DNA of 30,781 nucleotides, from the IMG/VR virus record IMGVR_UViG_3300042691_036726, positions 1 to 30,781 of that record. The stretch is one strand, 5' to 3'. The notes beneath the pieces are model-generated. The model was not told the origin of the DNA. It saw only the letters and a list, made by a program, of their open reading frames with translations, and searched no databases. The translations under genes were made by a program, and so were the position numbers. Shown here one piece after another: positions 25,616 through 30,673 of this stretch (the first letter of the stretch is position 1; each line of letters opens with the position of its first letter). Source of the DNA: a virus.

Positions 25616-26200
25616 ATGAACAAAGTTACATTCATCCTCGAAGGAACGAAAGAGACAGCCAAAGGATCAGCGCCTTCCGCTCGGCTCACTTATGTAGACC
25701 TTGATACCAAGGAACGCATGACAGTCGCAATCGGGAACGCAATCAGGTTCATCATGACAGGTTTGCCCCTTTACAAGGCATACGCCCCTGTCCTGACATT
25801 GAAAGTAGGTGACGAAATAATCGGATACGTTACACGTTTTCCGGGAAAAACGACCACTGAAATATTCACGGCTATGAATGCCGAAGTACTCCGGATGGTG
25901 CTCTCATCCCGTTTCACCACTGATGAACTCATCAACCTGAAGAGTTCAACTGATAAAGTAGTGAACGGAATATGCGAAGCCTTCGGACACAAAGGGAAGA
26001 GTATTAACATCGCAGGTGCTGAACAGAACCTCGGTGCGAAATTCCAATCTTTGAAAGATATCCTGAAGTATGCCAAGCATGGAGGCAAACAACTCTATGA
26101 AGAGCAAACCCCGACCGAGGTTATCAACTTCATCAAGGTAGATAAGGAAAACCGCCGTATCGCCTCTGCTGAAAGAAAACTCCTCAAAAGTTCTAATTAA
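25616..26200 (+). CDS. Hypothetical protein (194 aa) downstream of parS-like site 1
   Basis: A 194-residue protein with a beta-rich N-terminal half (NKVTFILEGTKETAKGSAPS, VLTLKVGDEIIGYVTRFPGK) and a helical C-terminal half (FQSLKDILKYAKHGGKQLYE) ending in basic residues (RRIASAERKLLKSSN). No ParB, ParA or helix-turn-helix signature is apparent and no family is recognised. Codon use is more GC-rich than in the left arm. The gene is enclosed by an imperfect inverted repeat and by parS-like sites 1 and 2, an unusual setting for a single small gene. Confidence 0.8.
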   Translation: MNKVTFILEGTKETAKGSAPSARLTYVDLDTKERMTVAIGNAIRFIMTGLPLYKAYAPVLTLKVGDEIIGYVTRFPGKTTTEIFTAMNAEVLRMVLSSRFTTDELINLKSSTDKVVNGICEAFGHKGKSINIAGAEQNLGAKFQSLKDILKYAKHGGKQLYEEQTPTEVINFIKVDKENRRIASAERKLLKSSN

Positions 26201-26207
26201 TTAAATT

Positions 26208-26232
26208 GTCCATCACCACGCCCCGCCCGTAT
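26208..26232 (-). repeat. Right arm of inverted repeat flanking the 194-aa gene
   Basis: GTCCATCACCACGCCCCGCC and the five following bases pair with 25535-25561. In a transcript the two arms would close a stem around the whole gene; in DNA they could mark an inserted cassette. Confidence 0.6.
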
Positions 26233-26240
26233 TATAGATA

Positions 26241-27003
26241 GGTGCAGAAGGCTAACGACCTTACTGTGAGCGATACACACTGCACCACATAACATCTATG
26301 ACCTCATAGGGAATAGAGCCCTATGATGAGATGTTAGCGGAAGGATGTTCCACGTGGAACGTTCTAGATCTTAAACAGAACAGATTGGGAACGGAGTCGA
26401 AGCGCTCCGCCATGTACTCACCCGGACATAAAACCCGGAGATCAGGTACACCCCCATCCAAACGACCACAGAGCGTATGAGGTACGCCAACAGAGGCTCG
26501 TAAGCTTAGTCCCTGAATAGACCCACCGTGGAACAGTGGAGACGTTCATACCCCCAAGAGCGATATGAATAATGGGTTTCTACCCAAAGGCACGTAGAAC
26601 TTTCTGCGGAGAGTAAACTACTCAAAAGGTCTGTGTGAGGTTAGGGAATGTACAGCACATGGCAAGAGAACGTAAAGTTGCAGGCACGAAATAAAGAGAT
26701 ACACGTGTGAGAGCCGTCTGCATCGTCCATGAACCAATCGGAAGCCCACCTGTGTACCCGCAGGCTGTCTGCTTGACCTGTCTCTCCGGAGTATTGGGTC
26801 TTGTATGTTCTGCGGCAAATACAAAACTCCCTTTAGTGTTTGGTAGTTTGGGAGTGTTTAGGTTTACAAGAAAATTACCACCAAGCGAGTCCGAGTGAAT
26901 TAACACTCCAATCGTCCCATTTCTATGGTTCGGTAGCGTCCGCTGTCCTTGGGCAAGTTAATAGATGCAAGATGGTGCAGACATGTCGTGGTGTTTGCAC
27001 ATC
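26241..27003 (+). ncRNA. Hairpin-dense gene-free segment, candidate large structured RNA
   Basis: No credible gene is present. Many local stems occur: a 46-nt three-way junction 26241-26286 closed by GGTGCAG/CTGCACC with two 7-nt-loop arms; a long hairpin 26291-26335 (AACATCT/AGATGTT outside, TCATAGGG/CCCTATGA inside); CGGAG/CTCCG at 26392-26409; TGTAC/GTACA at 26413-26450 around CCGG/CCGG; GCGTA/TACGC at 26473-26487; TTCATA/TATGAA at 26545-26569; TGGGT-TTCT-ACCCA at 26573-26586; GGAGTGTT/AACACTCC at 26851-26909; and GATGGTGCA/TGCACATC with one bulge at 26971-27003. parS-like site 2 interrupts it. The right end runs into a tRNA-like element. Large ornate phage RNAs (GOLLD, ROOL) are often near tRNA genes, so such an RNA is a candidate; limits and strand are approximate. 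Confidence 0.45.
26346..26361. promoter_or_regulatory. parS-like site 2
   Basis: TGTTCCACGTGGAACG, one mismatch at the last base from site 1. Lies between the 26291-26335 hairpin and the rest of the structured segment. Confidence 0.78.
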
Positions 27004-27019
27004 GAGAGTAAACGACTGA

Positions 27020-27082
27020 AGGCGTTGGGAGAGGGTCTCCCACGGAGTAAAATCCGTCCCGGTTCGAGTCCGGGAGCGCCTC
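27020..27082 (+). tRNA. Atypical tRNA-like element (63 nt)
   Basis: A canonical T arm is present: CCCGG-TTCGAGT-CCGGG (27058-27074), followed by AGCGCCT which pairs over 7 bp (one G-U) with AGGCGTT at 27020-27026. Between these are a short GAGA/TCTC arm and an arm ACGGA/TCCGT with loop GTAAAA (only 6 nt). D arm and anticodon loop are too short for an ordinary tRNA, and no CCA is encoded. It may be a degenerate tRNA, an unusual small tRNA, or a tRNA-like domain of the adjacent structured RNA. No anticodon is called. Confidence 0.5.
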
Positions 27083-27085
27083 CGA

Positions 27086-27140
27086 TGTGTCGGAGTAGTC
27101 CGACCGTGCGTATGCTTCCGCGAAAATCGGAGTGCGCATG
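27086..27140 (+). other. Two hairpins after the tRNA-like element
   Basis: GTCGGA-GTAG-TCCGAC lies at about 27088-27103, and GTGCGTAT pairs with GTGCGCAT (with G-U pairs) around TCCG/CGGA at about 27105-27140. They lie between the tRNA-like element and parS-like site 3 and may be part of the same transcript. Confidence 0.45.
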
Positions 27141-27146
27141 AAAAAA

Positions 27147-27162
27147 TGTTCCACGTGGAACG
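27147..27162. promoter_or_regulatory. parS-like site 3
   Basis: TGTTCCACGTGGAACG, same sequence as site 2, 47 bases before the ATG at 27210. Confidence 0.78.
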
Positions 27163-27180
27163 TTGCAATTAAAGTCTTCA

Positions 27181-27212
27181 TTCTTAAACCATCATAAAAC
27201 AAAACAGTTATG
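27181..27212 (+). promoter_or_regulatory. Leader family B, copy 1
   Basis: TTCTTAAACCATCATAAAAC followed 9 bases later by the ATG. Shares TTCTTAA(A)CC(A/T)TCA with four other leaders in the window; 29 bases from first base to ATG. Confidence 0.65.
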
Positions 27213-27560
27213 AACCAGTCAGCACAAACAGTACCGTTCGCAAACATGCAATCAATCCCTTACCTTTTGAAAGGTCGGGTGGAAGACTATAGAATTGACG
27301 AAATGGTCACCCTCAAGGGTGGCAGACCTGAATTCCACCCCACAAGGGGGTTCACATTCCGCAAGCACATCATCTCCCTCGGGGATGAGGGGGTAATCGT
27401 AATAGAAGATTTCGGGTACCATACCGAAATCACATGTGTCCCCACCGCAGGCATGCCTAAACTCTTCAAGATTGTTTATCATGTCCTGAAATGTGCGGGC
27501 GTTAACATCATCCCCTACGTATACACAAAGGCCACAGACCTCATAAAAGTAGAAATCTAG
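27210..27560 (+). CDS. Hypothetical protein (116 aa)
   Basis: No family recognised. The protein has an N-terminal polar stretch (MNQSAQTVPFANMQSIPYLL), a central beta-rich part (RKHIISLGDEGVIVIEDFGY) and a C-terminal segment with Tyr/Val-rich strands (GVNIIPYVYTKATDLIKVEI). The start follows a family B leader and lies downstream of parS-like site 3. A pair of hairpins follows the stop, without a T-run. Confidence 0.78.
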   Translation: MNQSAQTVPFANMQSIPYLLKGRVEDYRIDEMVTLKGGRPEFHPTRGFTFRKHIISLGDEGVIVIEDFGYHTEITCVPTAGMPKLFKIVYHVLKCAGVNIIPYVYTKATDLIKVEI

Positions 27561-27572
27561 GTCTCTGTCCCT

Positions 27573-27614
27573 CCCCACACGGTTTAGCCGTGGGTCTTCG
27601 ATACCAATGTGGGG
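27573..27614 (+). other. Branched hairpin after the 116-aa gene
   Basis: CCCCACA (27573-27579) pairs with TGTGGGG (27608-27614); inside are an ACGG/CCGT arm and a TGG/CCA arm. No T-run follows. It may protect the 3' end of the mRNA or belong to a small RNA. Confidence 0.45.
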
Positions 27615-27629
27615 GCTAATAACTTAAAA

Positions 27630-27645
27630 TGTTCCACGTGGAACG
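27630..27645. promoter_or_regulatory. parS-like site 4
   Basis: TGTTCCACGTGGAACG, identical to sites 2 and 3, in the gene-free stretch 27561-27909. Confidence 0.78.
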
Positions 27646-27652
27646 TTCACAT

Positions 27653-27694
27653 AACTTATTCACACTCAATGAGTTGGGTGTGGAAAAATAAGTT
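27653..27694 (+). other. Long hairpin between parS-like sites 4 and 5
   Basis: AACTTATT (27653-27660) pairs with AATAAGTT (27687-27694) and CACACTCA (27661-27668) with TGGGTGTG (27675-27682), a 16-bp stem with one small bulge and loop ATGAGT. A second stem, GCAGGTAG-TCAC-CTACTTGC, is at 27731-27750, and GTGTGGAA near 27678 can pair with TTCCACAC near 27774. The stretch has no gene. Confidence 0.55.
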
Positions 27695-27787
27695 TTGTGG
27701 TGTGAAAAGGAAGTTGTATGGGGATAAATAGCAGGTAGTCACCTACTTGCCGTACATCACCTTGCAACAATACTTCCACACATTATA

Positions 27788-27803
27788 TGTTTCACGTGGA
27801 ACA
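27788..27803. promoter_or_regulatory. parS-like site 5 (hybrid half-sites)
   Basis: TGTTTCACGTGGAACA: the left half matches the B. subtilis-type parS half (TGTTTCAC), the right half the CC/GG type (GTGGAACA). Confidence 0.78.
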
Positions 27804-27816
27804 TTGTTATCTTACT

Positions 27817-27844
27817 CCCCTATTACTTATGTGGTAGGGGTTTT
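27817..27844 (+). terminator. Intrinsic terminator
   Basis: CCCCTA (27817-27822) pairs with TAGGGG (27835-27840), followed by TTTT. It ends whatever is transcribed from the 27.56-27.81 kb stretch, supporting the presence of an RNA there, and isolates the next gene. Confidence 0.7.
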
Positions 27845-27880
27845 GTGTGCTATCTATAATGGGTAGCACGTTAGTTTGTA

Positions 27881-27912
27881 TTTCATCCACCATAACAAGG
27901 ATTAAGGCTATG
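27881..27912 (+). promoter_or_regulatory. Leader family A, copy 1
   Basis: Contains CCACCATAACAAGGATTAA followed by four bases and the ATG. The AAGGA part can serve as a Shine-Dalgarno with 8-base spacing. It decides the start at 27910 over an upstream in-frame GTG at 27847. Confidence 0.7.
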
Positions 27913-28092
27913 AGTAAGAAAATCGAAAAGGAACTCGAACTGCTTCAAGAGCAGACTTTATTCCAAGTTAAAGTAGTACGGGAATTTACCCGTATCTATG
28001 GGCGTAAGCCTACTTGGGAGGAGTTCCTCAAGTTCGAAGTTCGCTGCCGTCTACACGGTAGCAAAGCATCTTTCCACCATAACAAGGATTAA
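27910..28092 (+). CDS. Small charged protein (60 aa)
   Basis: ATG chosen at 27910 because it sits at the standard distance from a family A leader. The protein is helical and charged (MSKKIEKELELLQEQTLFQV, then KVVREFTRIYGRKPTWEEFL). The last residues (HHNKD and stop) are encoded by a second copy of the leader sequence. REFxxxxGRKPTWEEF suggests a small helical domain; no named family. Confidence 0.7.
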   Translation: MSKKIEKELELLQEQTLFQVKVVREFTRIYGRKPTWEEFLKFEVRCRLHGSKASFHHNKD

Positions 28093-28096
28093 GATA
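28071..28096 (+). promoter_or_regulatory. Leader family A, copy 2, without ATG at the expected place
   Basis: CCACCATAACAAGGATTAA is identical to copy 1, but four bases later the codon is TTC (28097-28099), not ATG. The leader overlaps the 3' end of the 60-aa gene and supplies its stop codon. Confidence 0.6.
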
Positions 28097-28180
28097 TTCT
28101 GTCTTGATGACAACAAAGAGGTATTGCCTGTGTGCCTCCGAGTTGTCTTAACTAATTACATCACGGGTAAAAACCATTAA
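28088..28180 (+). pseudogene. Open frame after leader copy 2 lacking a normal start codon
   Basis: In the frame set by the leader, codons from 28097 read FCLDDNKEVLPVCLRVVLTN and nine more residues (ending in GKNH) to a stop at 28178-28180. No ATG, GTG or TTG is available at the expected start; ATT (28088) or ATA (28094) would be needed. It is either a decayed small gene or uses a rare start. Low confidence. Confidence 0.3.
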
Positions 28181-28182
28181 TC

Positions 28183-28201
28183 ACCGGAAGAGCCGACCGG
28201 T
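28183..28201 (+). other. Short hairpin upstream of the 163-aa gene
   Basis: ACCGG-loop-CCGGT, 5-bp stem with 9-base loop, ending 18 bases before the ATG at 28220; could influence initiation. Confidence 0.4.
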
Positions 28202-28219
28202 ACAAAACGGCAAAGAATT

Positions 28220-28711
28220 ATGACTAAGAACATGTTTAAGAAAGTAGACATCGAAACCAAGATGTTCGAGATCGAGGAGGAGATATCTCGCCTCGAGAAA
28301 AGGTATGCAGTAGGGTTAGAGAACTCAATGCAGTTCTCGGACCTATCTGTACGGCAGTTTGAACAGGATCCCGGTACAAACGGTATTCTTGCCAAGATCC
28401 AGAAACTCAATAAGGAGTGGCAGGCTCTTGAAGATAGTAAGCCTAAGATGACATCTCCCTTCAAGAAGAGGAATGATGCCCCCTCTGTAATGTCGGAGGA
28501 GGACAGAAGCCGCTACCGTGCGGTGATGTCTAAACTCACGGATGAGGAGTTCGAGGCTTATCTCCTCTATGTAAGATGGACTCCGGAGCAGATAGAAGGG
28601 CTCTATGCAAAGTACTATAATTGTCAGATGTCAGTACTTTGTAAGTCCTTTGATTTTAAGGAGACAGAAGAAGGCGGTAAGTTCTGGTCTGCAATAGCGG
28701 ATCGGATCTGA
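28220..28711 (+). CDS. Hypothetical helical protein (163 aa)
   Basis: Residues 10-32 form a coiled coil (DIETKMFEIEEEISRLEKRY), residues 58-72 another short helix (LAKIQKLNKEWQALED), then a Pro/Lys linker and a C-terminal domain with SKLTDEEFEAYLLYVRWTPE and a Trp/Phe-rich end (GGKFWSAIADRI). No family recognised. A strong terminator follows eleven bases after the stop. Unlike its neighbours the start is not preceded by a clear A or B leader. Confidence 0.78.
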   Translation: MTKNMFKKVDIETKMFEIEEEISRLEKRYAVGLENSMQFSDLSVRQFEQDPGTNGILAKIQKLNKEWQALEDSKPKMTSPFKKRNDAPSVMSEEDRSRYRAVMSKLTDEEFEAYLLYVRWTPEQIEGLYAKYYNCQMSVLCKSFDFKETEEGGKFWSAIADRI

Positions 28712-28722
28712 TATATCTCTAT

Positions 28723-28757
28723 AGCCCCTGGGATTATTATTATCTTGGGGGCTTTTT
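28723..28757 (+). terminator. Strong intrinsic terminator after the 163-aa gene
   Basis: AGCCCCTGGGAT pairs with ATCTTGGGGGCT in a 12-bp stem (with G-U pairs) followed by TTTTT. Confidence 0.9.
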
Positions 28758-28776
28758 CTTTCTACTATTACTTTTT

Positions 28777-28873
28777 GAGAGGGGATAAAAATGCGGTTGA
28801 ATTATCCCTGTTAATTGTACCAACATAGGTACACCCTCTCATTCTAGATCCTGAACATCATAGGGATCTTTTT
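28777..28873 (+). ncRNA. Compact three-way-junction RNA ending in a terminator
   Basis: GAGAGGG (28777-28783) can pair with CCCTCTC (28834-28840); inside, GGGATAA (28782-28788) pairs with TTATCCC (28802-28808) and TGTACC-AACATA-GGTACA forms a hairpin (28816-28833). A second terminator-like stem AGATCC/GGATCT (28846-28869) with TTTTT follows. The block lies between two terminators in a 206-base gene-free gap, so it is either a short independent RNA or a 5' regulatory element for the zinc-ribbon gene. Confidence 0.5.
28846..28873 (+). terminator. Terminator-like hairpin before the zinc-ribbon gene
   Basis: AGATCC pairs with GGATCT across an 12-base loop, followed by TTTTTA. Could terminate the small RNA or attenuate the gene at 28918. 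Confidence 0.6.
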
Positions 28874-28889
28874 ATTATTGCATTATTTA

Positions 28890-28920
28890 TTCATCCACCA
28901 TAACAAGAATTAAACCTATG
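28890..28920 (+). promoter_or_regulatory. Leader family A, copy 3
   Basis: CATCCACCATAACAAGAATT then AAACCT and ATG: one base change (GG to GA) from copies 1 and 2, weakening the AAGGA part. Confidence 0.65.
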
Positions 28921-29106
28921 GCACAGCCTGCTATAAAGGTTATCGGGAAAATCGAGATCCCTGAACCTAAAAAGAAAGTTATCTGCACTTGTGATGAGTG
29001 CGGACGTAGGGTCGATGACCGCTTTGGAGACCCAAGGATTACTGTTTACTCCTTAAACAAATCTGTAATAAAACAGGTCTGTGAGGAGTGTGTCAATGAA
29101 GATTAA
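28918..29106 (+). CDS. Small zinc-ribbon protein (62 aa)
   Basis: Two CxxC pairs, C25-x-x-C28 (CTCDECGRR) and C55-x-x-C58 (VCEECVNED), separated by 26 residues, form a classic zinc ribbon/knuckle. The N-terminal 20 residues are Lys/Pro-rich (EIPEPKKK). Such small proteins may bind nucleic acid or host proteins. It is the first gene after the double-terminator block and is preceded by a family A leader. Confidence 0.8.
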   Translation: MAQPAIKVIGKIEIPEPKKKVICTCDECGRRVDDRFGDPRITVYSLNKSVIKQVCEECVNED

Positions 29107-29138
29107 TTTCATCCACTATAACAAGGATTAAGACCATG
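29107..29138 (+). promoter_or_regulatory. Leader family A, copy 4
   Basis: TTTCATCCACTATAACAAGG then ATTAAGACC and ATG; one change (CCA to CTA) from copy 1. It begins only one base after the zinc-ribbon stop. Confidence 0.7.
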
Positions 29139-29441
29139 AACATTCAAGAGTTAAGAAAGACCCTGCCCTCTAAGAGAGAAATGACCTGTGCGGAGCACTA
29201 TGCTGCCGTGACACAGGCAATCTTTGACTCCTTCAAGGCAGACACAAAGGCTAACAGGGAGTATGAGTACCGGATCCTCGAAGATGAGGAGGAGTCAGCC
29301 TTCCTTATTAAGGTAGACTATATCTCCGGCGGTAAAACCTGTGTAACCGGAGCATGGGACTTGGATACCTTGGAGTTAGCCTATACTAAGGCTAGGAGGC
29401 AGTTCCGTGAATGGGAGACTCTGTACCTCCTCGAACATTAA
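29136..29441 (+). CDS. Hypothetical protein (101 aa)
   Basis: N-terminal helix (AEHYAAVTQAIFDSFKADTK), then beta strands (EYEYRILEDEEESAFLIKVD) and a C-terminal helix (LAYTKARRQFREW). The pattern Cys-strand-Asp-Leu-helix-FxxW resembles loosely the end of the 128-aa protein that follows, so they may be distant relatives; this is weak. Preceded by leader A copy 4. Confidence 0.78.
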   Translation: MNIQELRKTLPSKREMTCAEHYAAVTQAIFDSFKADTKANREYEYRILEDEEESAFLIKVDYISGGKTCVTGAWDLDTLELAYTKARRQFREWETLYLLEH

Positions 29442-29442
29442 T

Positions 29443-29470
29443 TTCTTAACCTTCAATAATAAATGTCATG
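29443..29470 (+). promoter_or_regulatory. Leader family B, copy 2
   Basis: TTCTTAACCTTCAATAATAA then ATGTC and ATG. No Shine-Dalgarno. From TTAACC onward it is identical to copy 3 through the ATG. Confidence 0.7.
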
Positions 29471-29854
29471 GAAGTAGTCACTACGCATTATGAATTCAAT
29501 GTCATAGACTTTGTACAAAAGTATATTGACGAAGAAAATGCCAAGTATGGTGCCGAGTACAAGGTTTACGATCCCCCAGTTTGGGAGTTCATTGTAAATA
29601 GAGAATCAAGATCAATGATATCAAAGGATGATATACCATCTATGATATTGATGTACTTCACTGTTCGTGATAATAGTTTTAGCGAAGACGACAAGATATA
29701 CTATATGTTAGTAACAAGCTGTGTAGGTACTATTTTATATGCAGATACTAACCTTACGCTCATAAACACAAACTATACCTTGGCACAGGTAAAAAATGCC
29801 TTTGCCGGATGGTGCAGAAGTGCACTTGACGATCTAGGAGAAGAGTATTTTTAA
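29468..29854 (+). CDS. Hypothetical protein (128 aa)
   Basis: A mixed alpha/beta acidic protein with segments FNVIDFVQKYIDEENAKYG and DKIYYMLVTSCVGTILYAD and a C-terminal helix LAQVKNAFAGWCRSALDDLG. No family recognised. It has no signal peptide. Start fixed by leader B copy 2. Confidence 0.78.
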   Translation: MEVVTTHYEFNVIDFVQKYIDEENAKYGAEYKVYDPPVWEFIVNRESRSMISKDDIPSMILMYFTVRDNSFSEDDKIYYMLVTSCVGTILYADTNLTLINTNYTLAQVKNAFAGWCRSALDDLGEEYF

Positions 29855-29875
29855 CCTTCAATAATAAATGTCATG
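29851..29875 (+). promoter_or_regulatory. Leader family B, copy 3
   Basis: AACCTTCAATAATAAATG followed by TCATG. It starts at the stop codon of the preceding gene, so its presence does not need a long intergenic gap. Confidence 0.7.
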
Positions 29876-30088
29876 ATTATTACATTCGACCCCTACTCCC
29901 GGGTAAAGGAGATCCTCGTCAAGAAAGAAAAGGACATCCTCCCCGTCCTTTACTACCTCGATCCAAATGAGGAGATCAAGGTGACTTACCTCCACAATGA
30001 ATACAAGATCTCCTTCCCTTCGGAGATTATGTTAGTTGAGGATGTCCAGAAGGAGATCCCGGAGGCTGTTATCCTCTCTGTGTGGTAG
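29873..30088 (+). CDS. Hypothetical protein (71 aa)
   Basis: A small acidic alpha/beta protein (MIITFDPYSRVKEILVKKEK, VTYLHNEYKISFPSEIMLVE). No motif recognised. The stop lies eight bases before the tRNA gene, so gene and tRNA are probably co-transcribed. Confidence 0.75.
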   Translation: MIITFDPYSRVKEILVKKEKDILPVLYYLDPNEEIKVTYLHNEYKISFPSEIMLVEDVQKEIPEAVILSVW

Positions 30089-30096
30089 TACCCGGA

Positions 30097-30167
30097 GATC
30101 AGGTCGGCTAATGGTAGGCCGTCTCTCTGTATGGGAGAAAGTGTGGGTTCGATTCCCACTCTGATCA
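30097..30167 (+). tRNA. tRNA with GUA anticodon by position (Tyr), short variable region
   Basis: Acceptor GATCAGG/TCTGATC (7 bp with one G-U), D arm GGCT-AATGGTA-GGCC, anticodon arm TCTCT-CTGTATG-GGAGA with anticodon GTA after U33, variable region AAGT, T arm GTGGG-TTCGATT-CCCAC, discriminator A; CCA is not encoded. All four arms are complete. Bacterial Tyr tRNAs have a long variable arm, which is missing here, and base 37 is T rather than a purine, so identity is less sure than structure. Confidence 0.82.
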
Positions 30168-30170
30168 CTA

Positions 30171-30202
30171 TTCTTAAACCTTCAATTAAATCAAACAGTA
30201 TG
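30171..30202 (+). promoter_or_regulatory. Leader family B, copy 4
   Basis: TTCTTAAACCTTCAATTAAA then TCAAACAGT and ATG; same 29-base length as copy 1. It starts four bases after the tRNA and sets the start at 30200 rather than at an in-frame ATG inside the tRNA. Confidence 0.68.
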
Positions 30203-30673
30203 AATCTCACATTGTATTTCCGCCTGATCCTCATGAGTATCTTTCAGACAGGTATTACCTATGACAAAAAAGATAGGTATGGGAGGCCTATGTCCTACGA
30301 TAACCAGCACTTCTTTTGTCCCAAAGTGTATGCCAAGGACGGGTTTAGTATCTCTCTACAAATAAATCGGAACAACTATTGTTCTTCCGAAAATGGATAC
30401 AGAGAGTTTGGACACACCATGCAGTTGGTAGAATTTGGATTCCCCTCTGAGGACGATATCTTATTGCATCGATACTCGGAGGAATACGGATATGGCGGAT
30501 GGGATGATAACGGGAATGAACTTCCGTTTGATAATACTTCTTTCTCTGCTGTTGGGAGGGTAGGAAATATACCTGTATCTGTATTGGAGGAGTTGTTTGC
30601 AAAGAGAGGAGGGATTGATTGGGAGAAGACAATCTCTGTTGAGGCTTTTGATAGACTAACTAAGAGAGTTTAA
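30200..30673 (+). CDS. Hypothetical protein (157 aa)
   Basis: Start chosen at 30200 after leader B copy 4; the longer frame from 30131 runs through the tRNA and is rejected. The product has a hydrophobic N-terminal stretch (MNLTLYFRLILMSIFQTGIT) and is then Tyr/Gly/Asp-rich (SEEYGYGGWDDNGNELPFDN), ending in a helical VLEELFAKRGGIDWEKTI. No family recognised; the N-terminus is not a clear signal peptide. Confidence 0.78.
   Translation: MNLTLYFRLILMSIFQTGITYDKKDRYGRPMSYDNQHFFCPKVYAKDGFSISLQINRNNYCSSENGYREFGHTMQLVEFGFPSEDDILLHRYSEEYGYGGWDDNGNELPFDNTSFSAVGRVGNIPVSVLEELFAKRGGIDWEKTISVEAFDRLTKRV

Noticed and set aside
25616-26200. The 194-aa gene as ParB
   Set aside because: No ParB box motifs or helix-turn-helix can be seen, so proximity to parS-like sites alone is not enough.
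25535-26232. Insertion sequence bounded by the inverted repeat
   Set aside because: The enclosed protein has no transposase motif and no target-site duplication is visible at the arms.
26618-27247. Several short open frames on both strands in the hairpin-dense segment
   Set aside because: They overlap each other in several frames, lack the conserved leaders and are low-complexity translations of a structured non-coding stretch.
27847-27909. GTG start for the 60-aa gene
   Set aside because: The upstream codons translate the leader A sequence itself; the ATG at 27910 has the same leader spacing as the other copies.
30131-30199. Upstream start of the 157-aa gene
   Set aside because: Would place the N-terminus inside the tRNA; leader B copy 4 sets the ATG at 30200.
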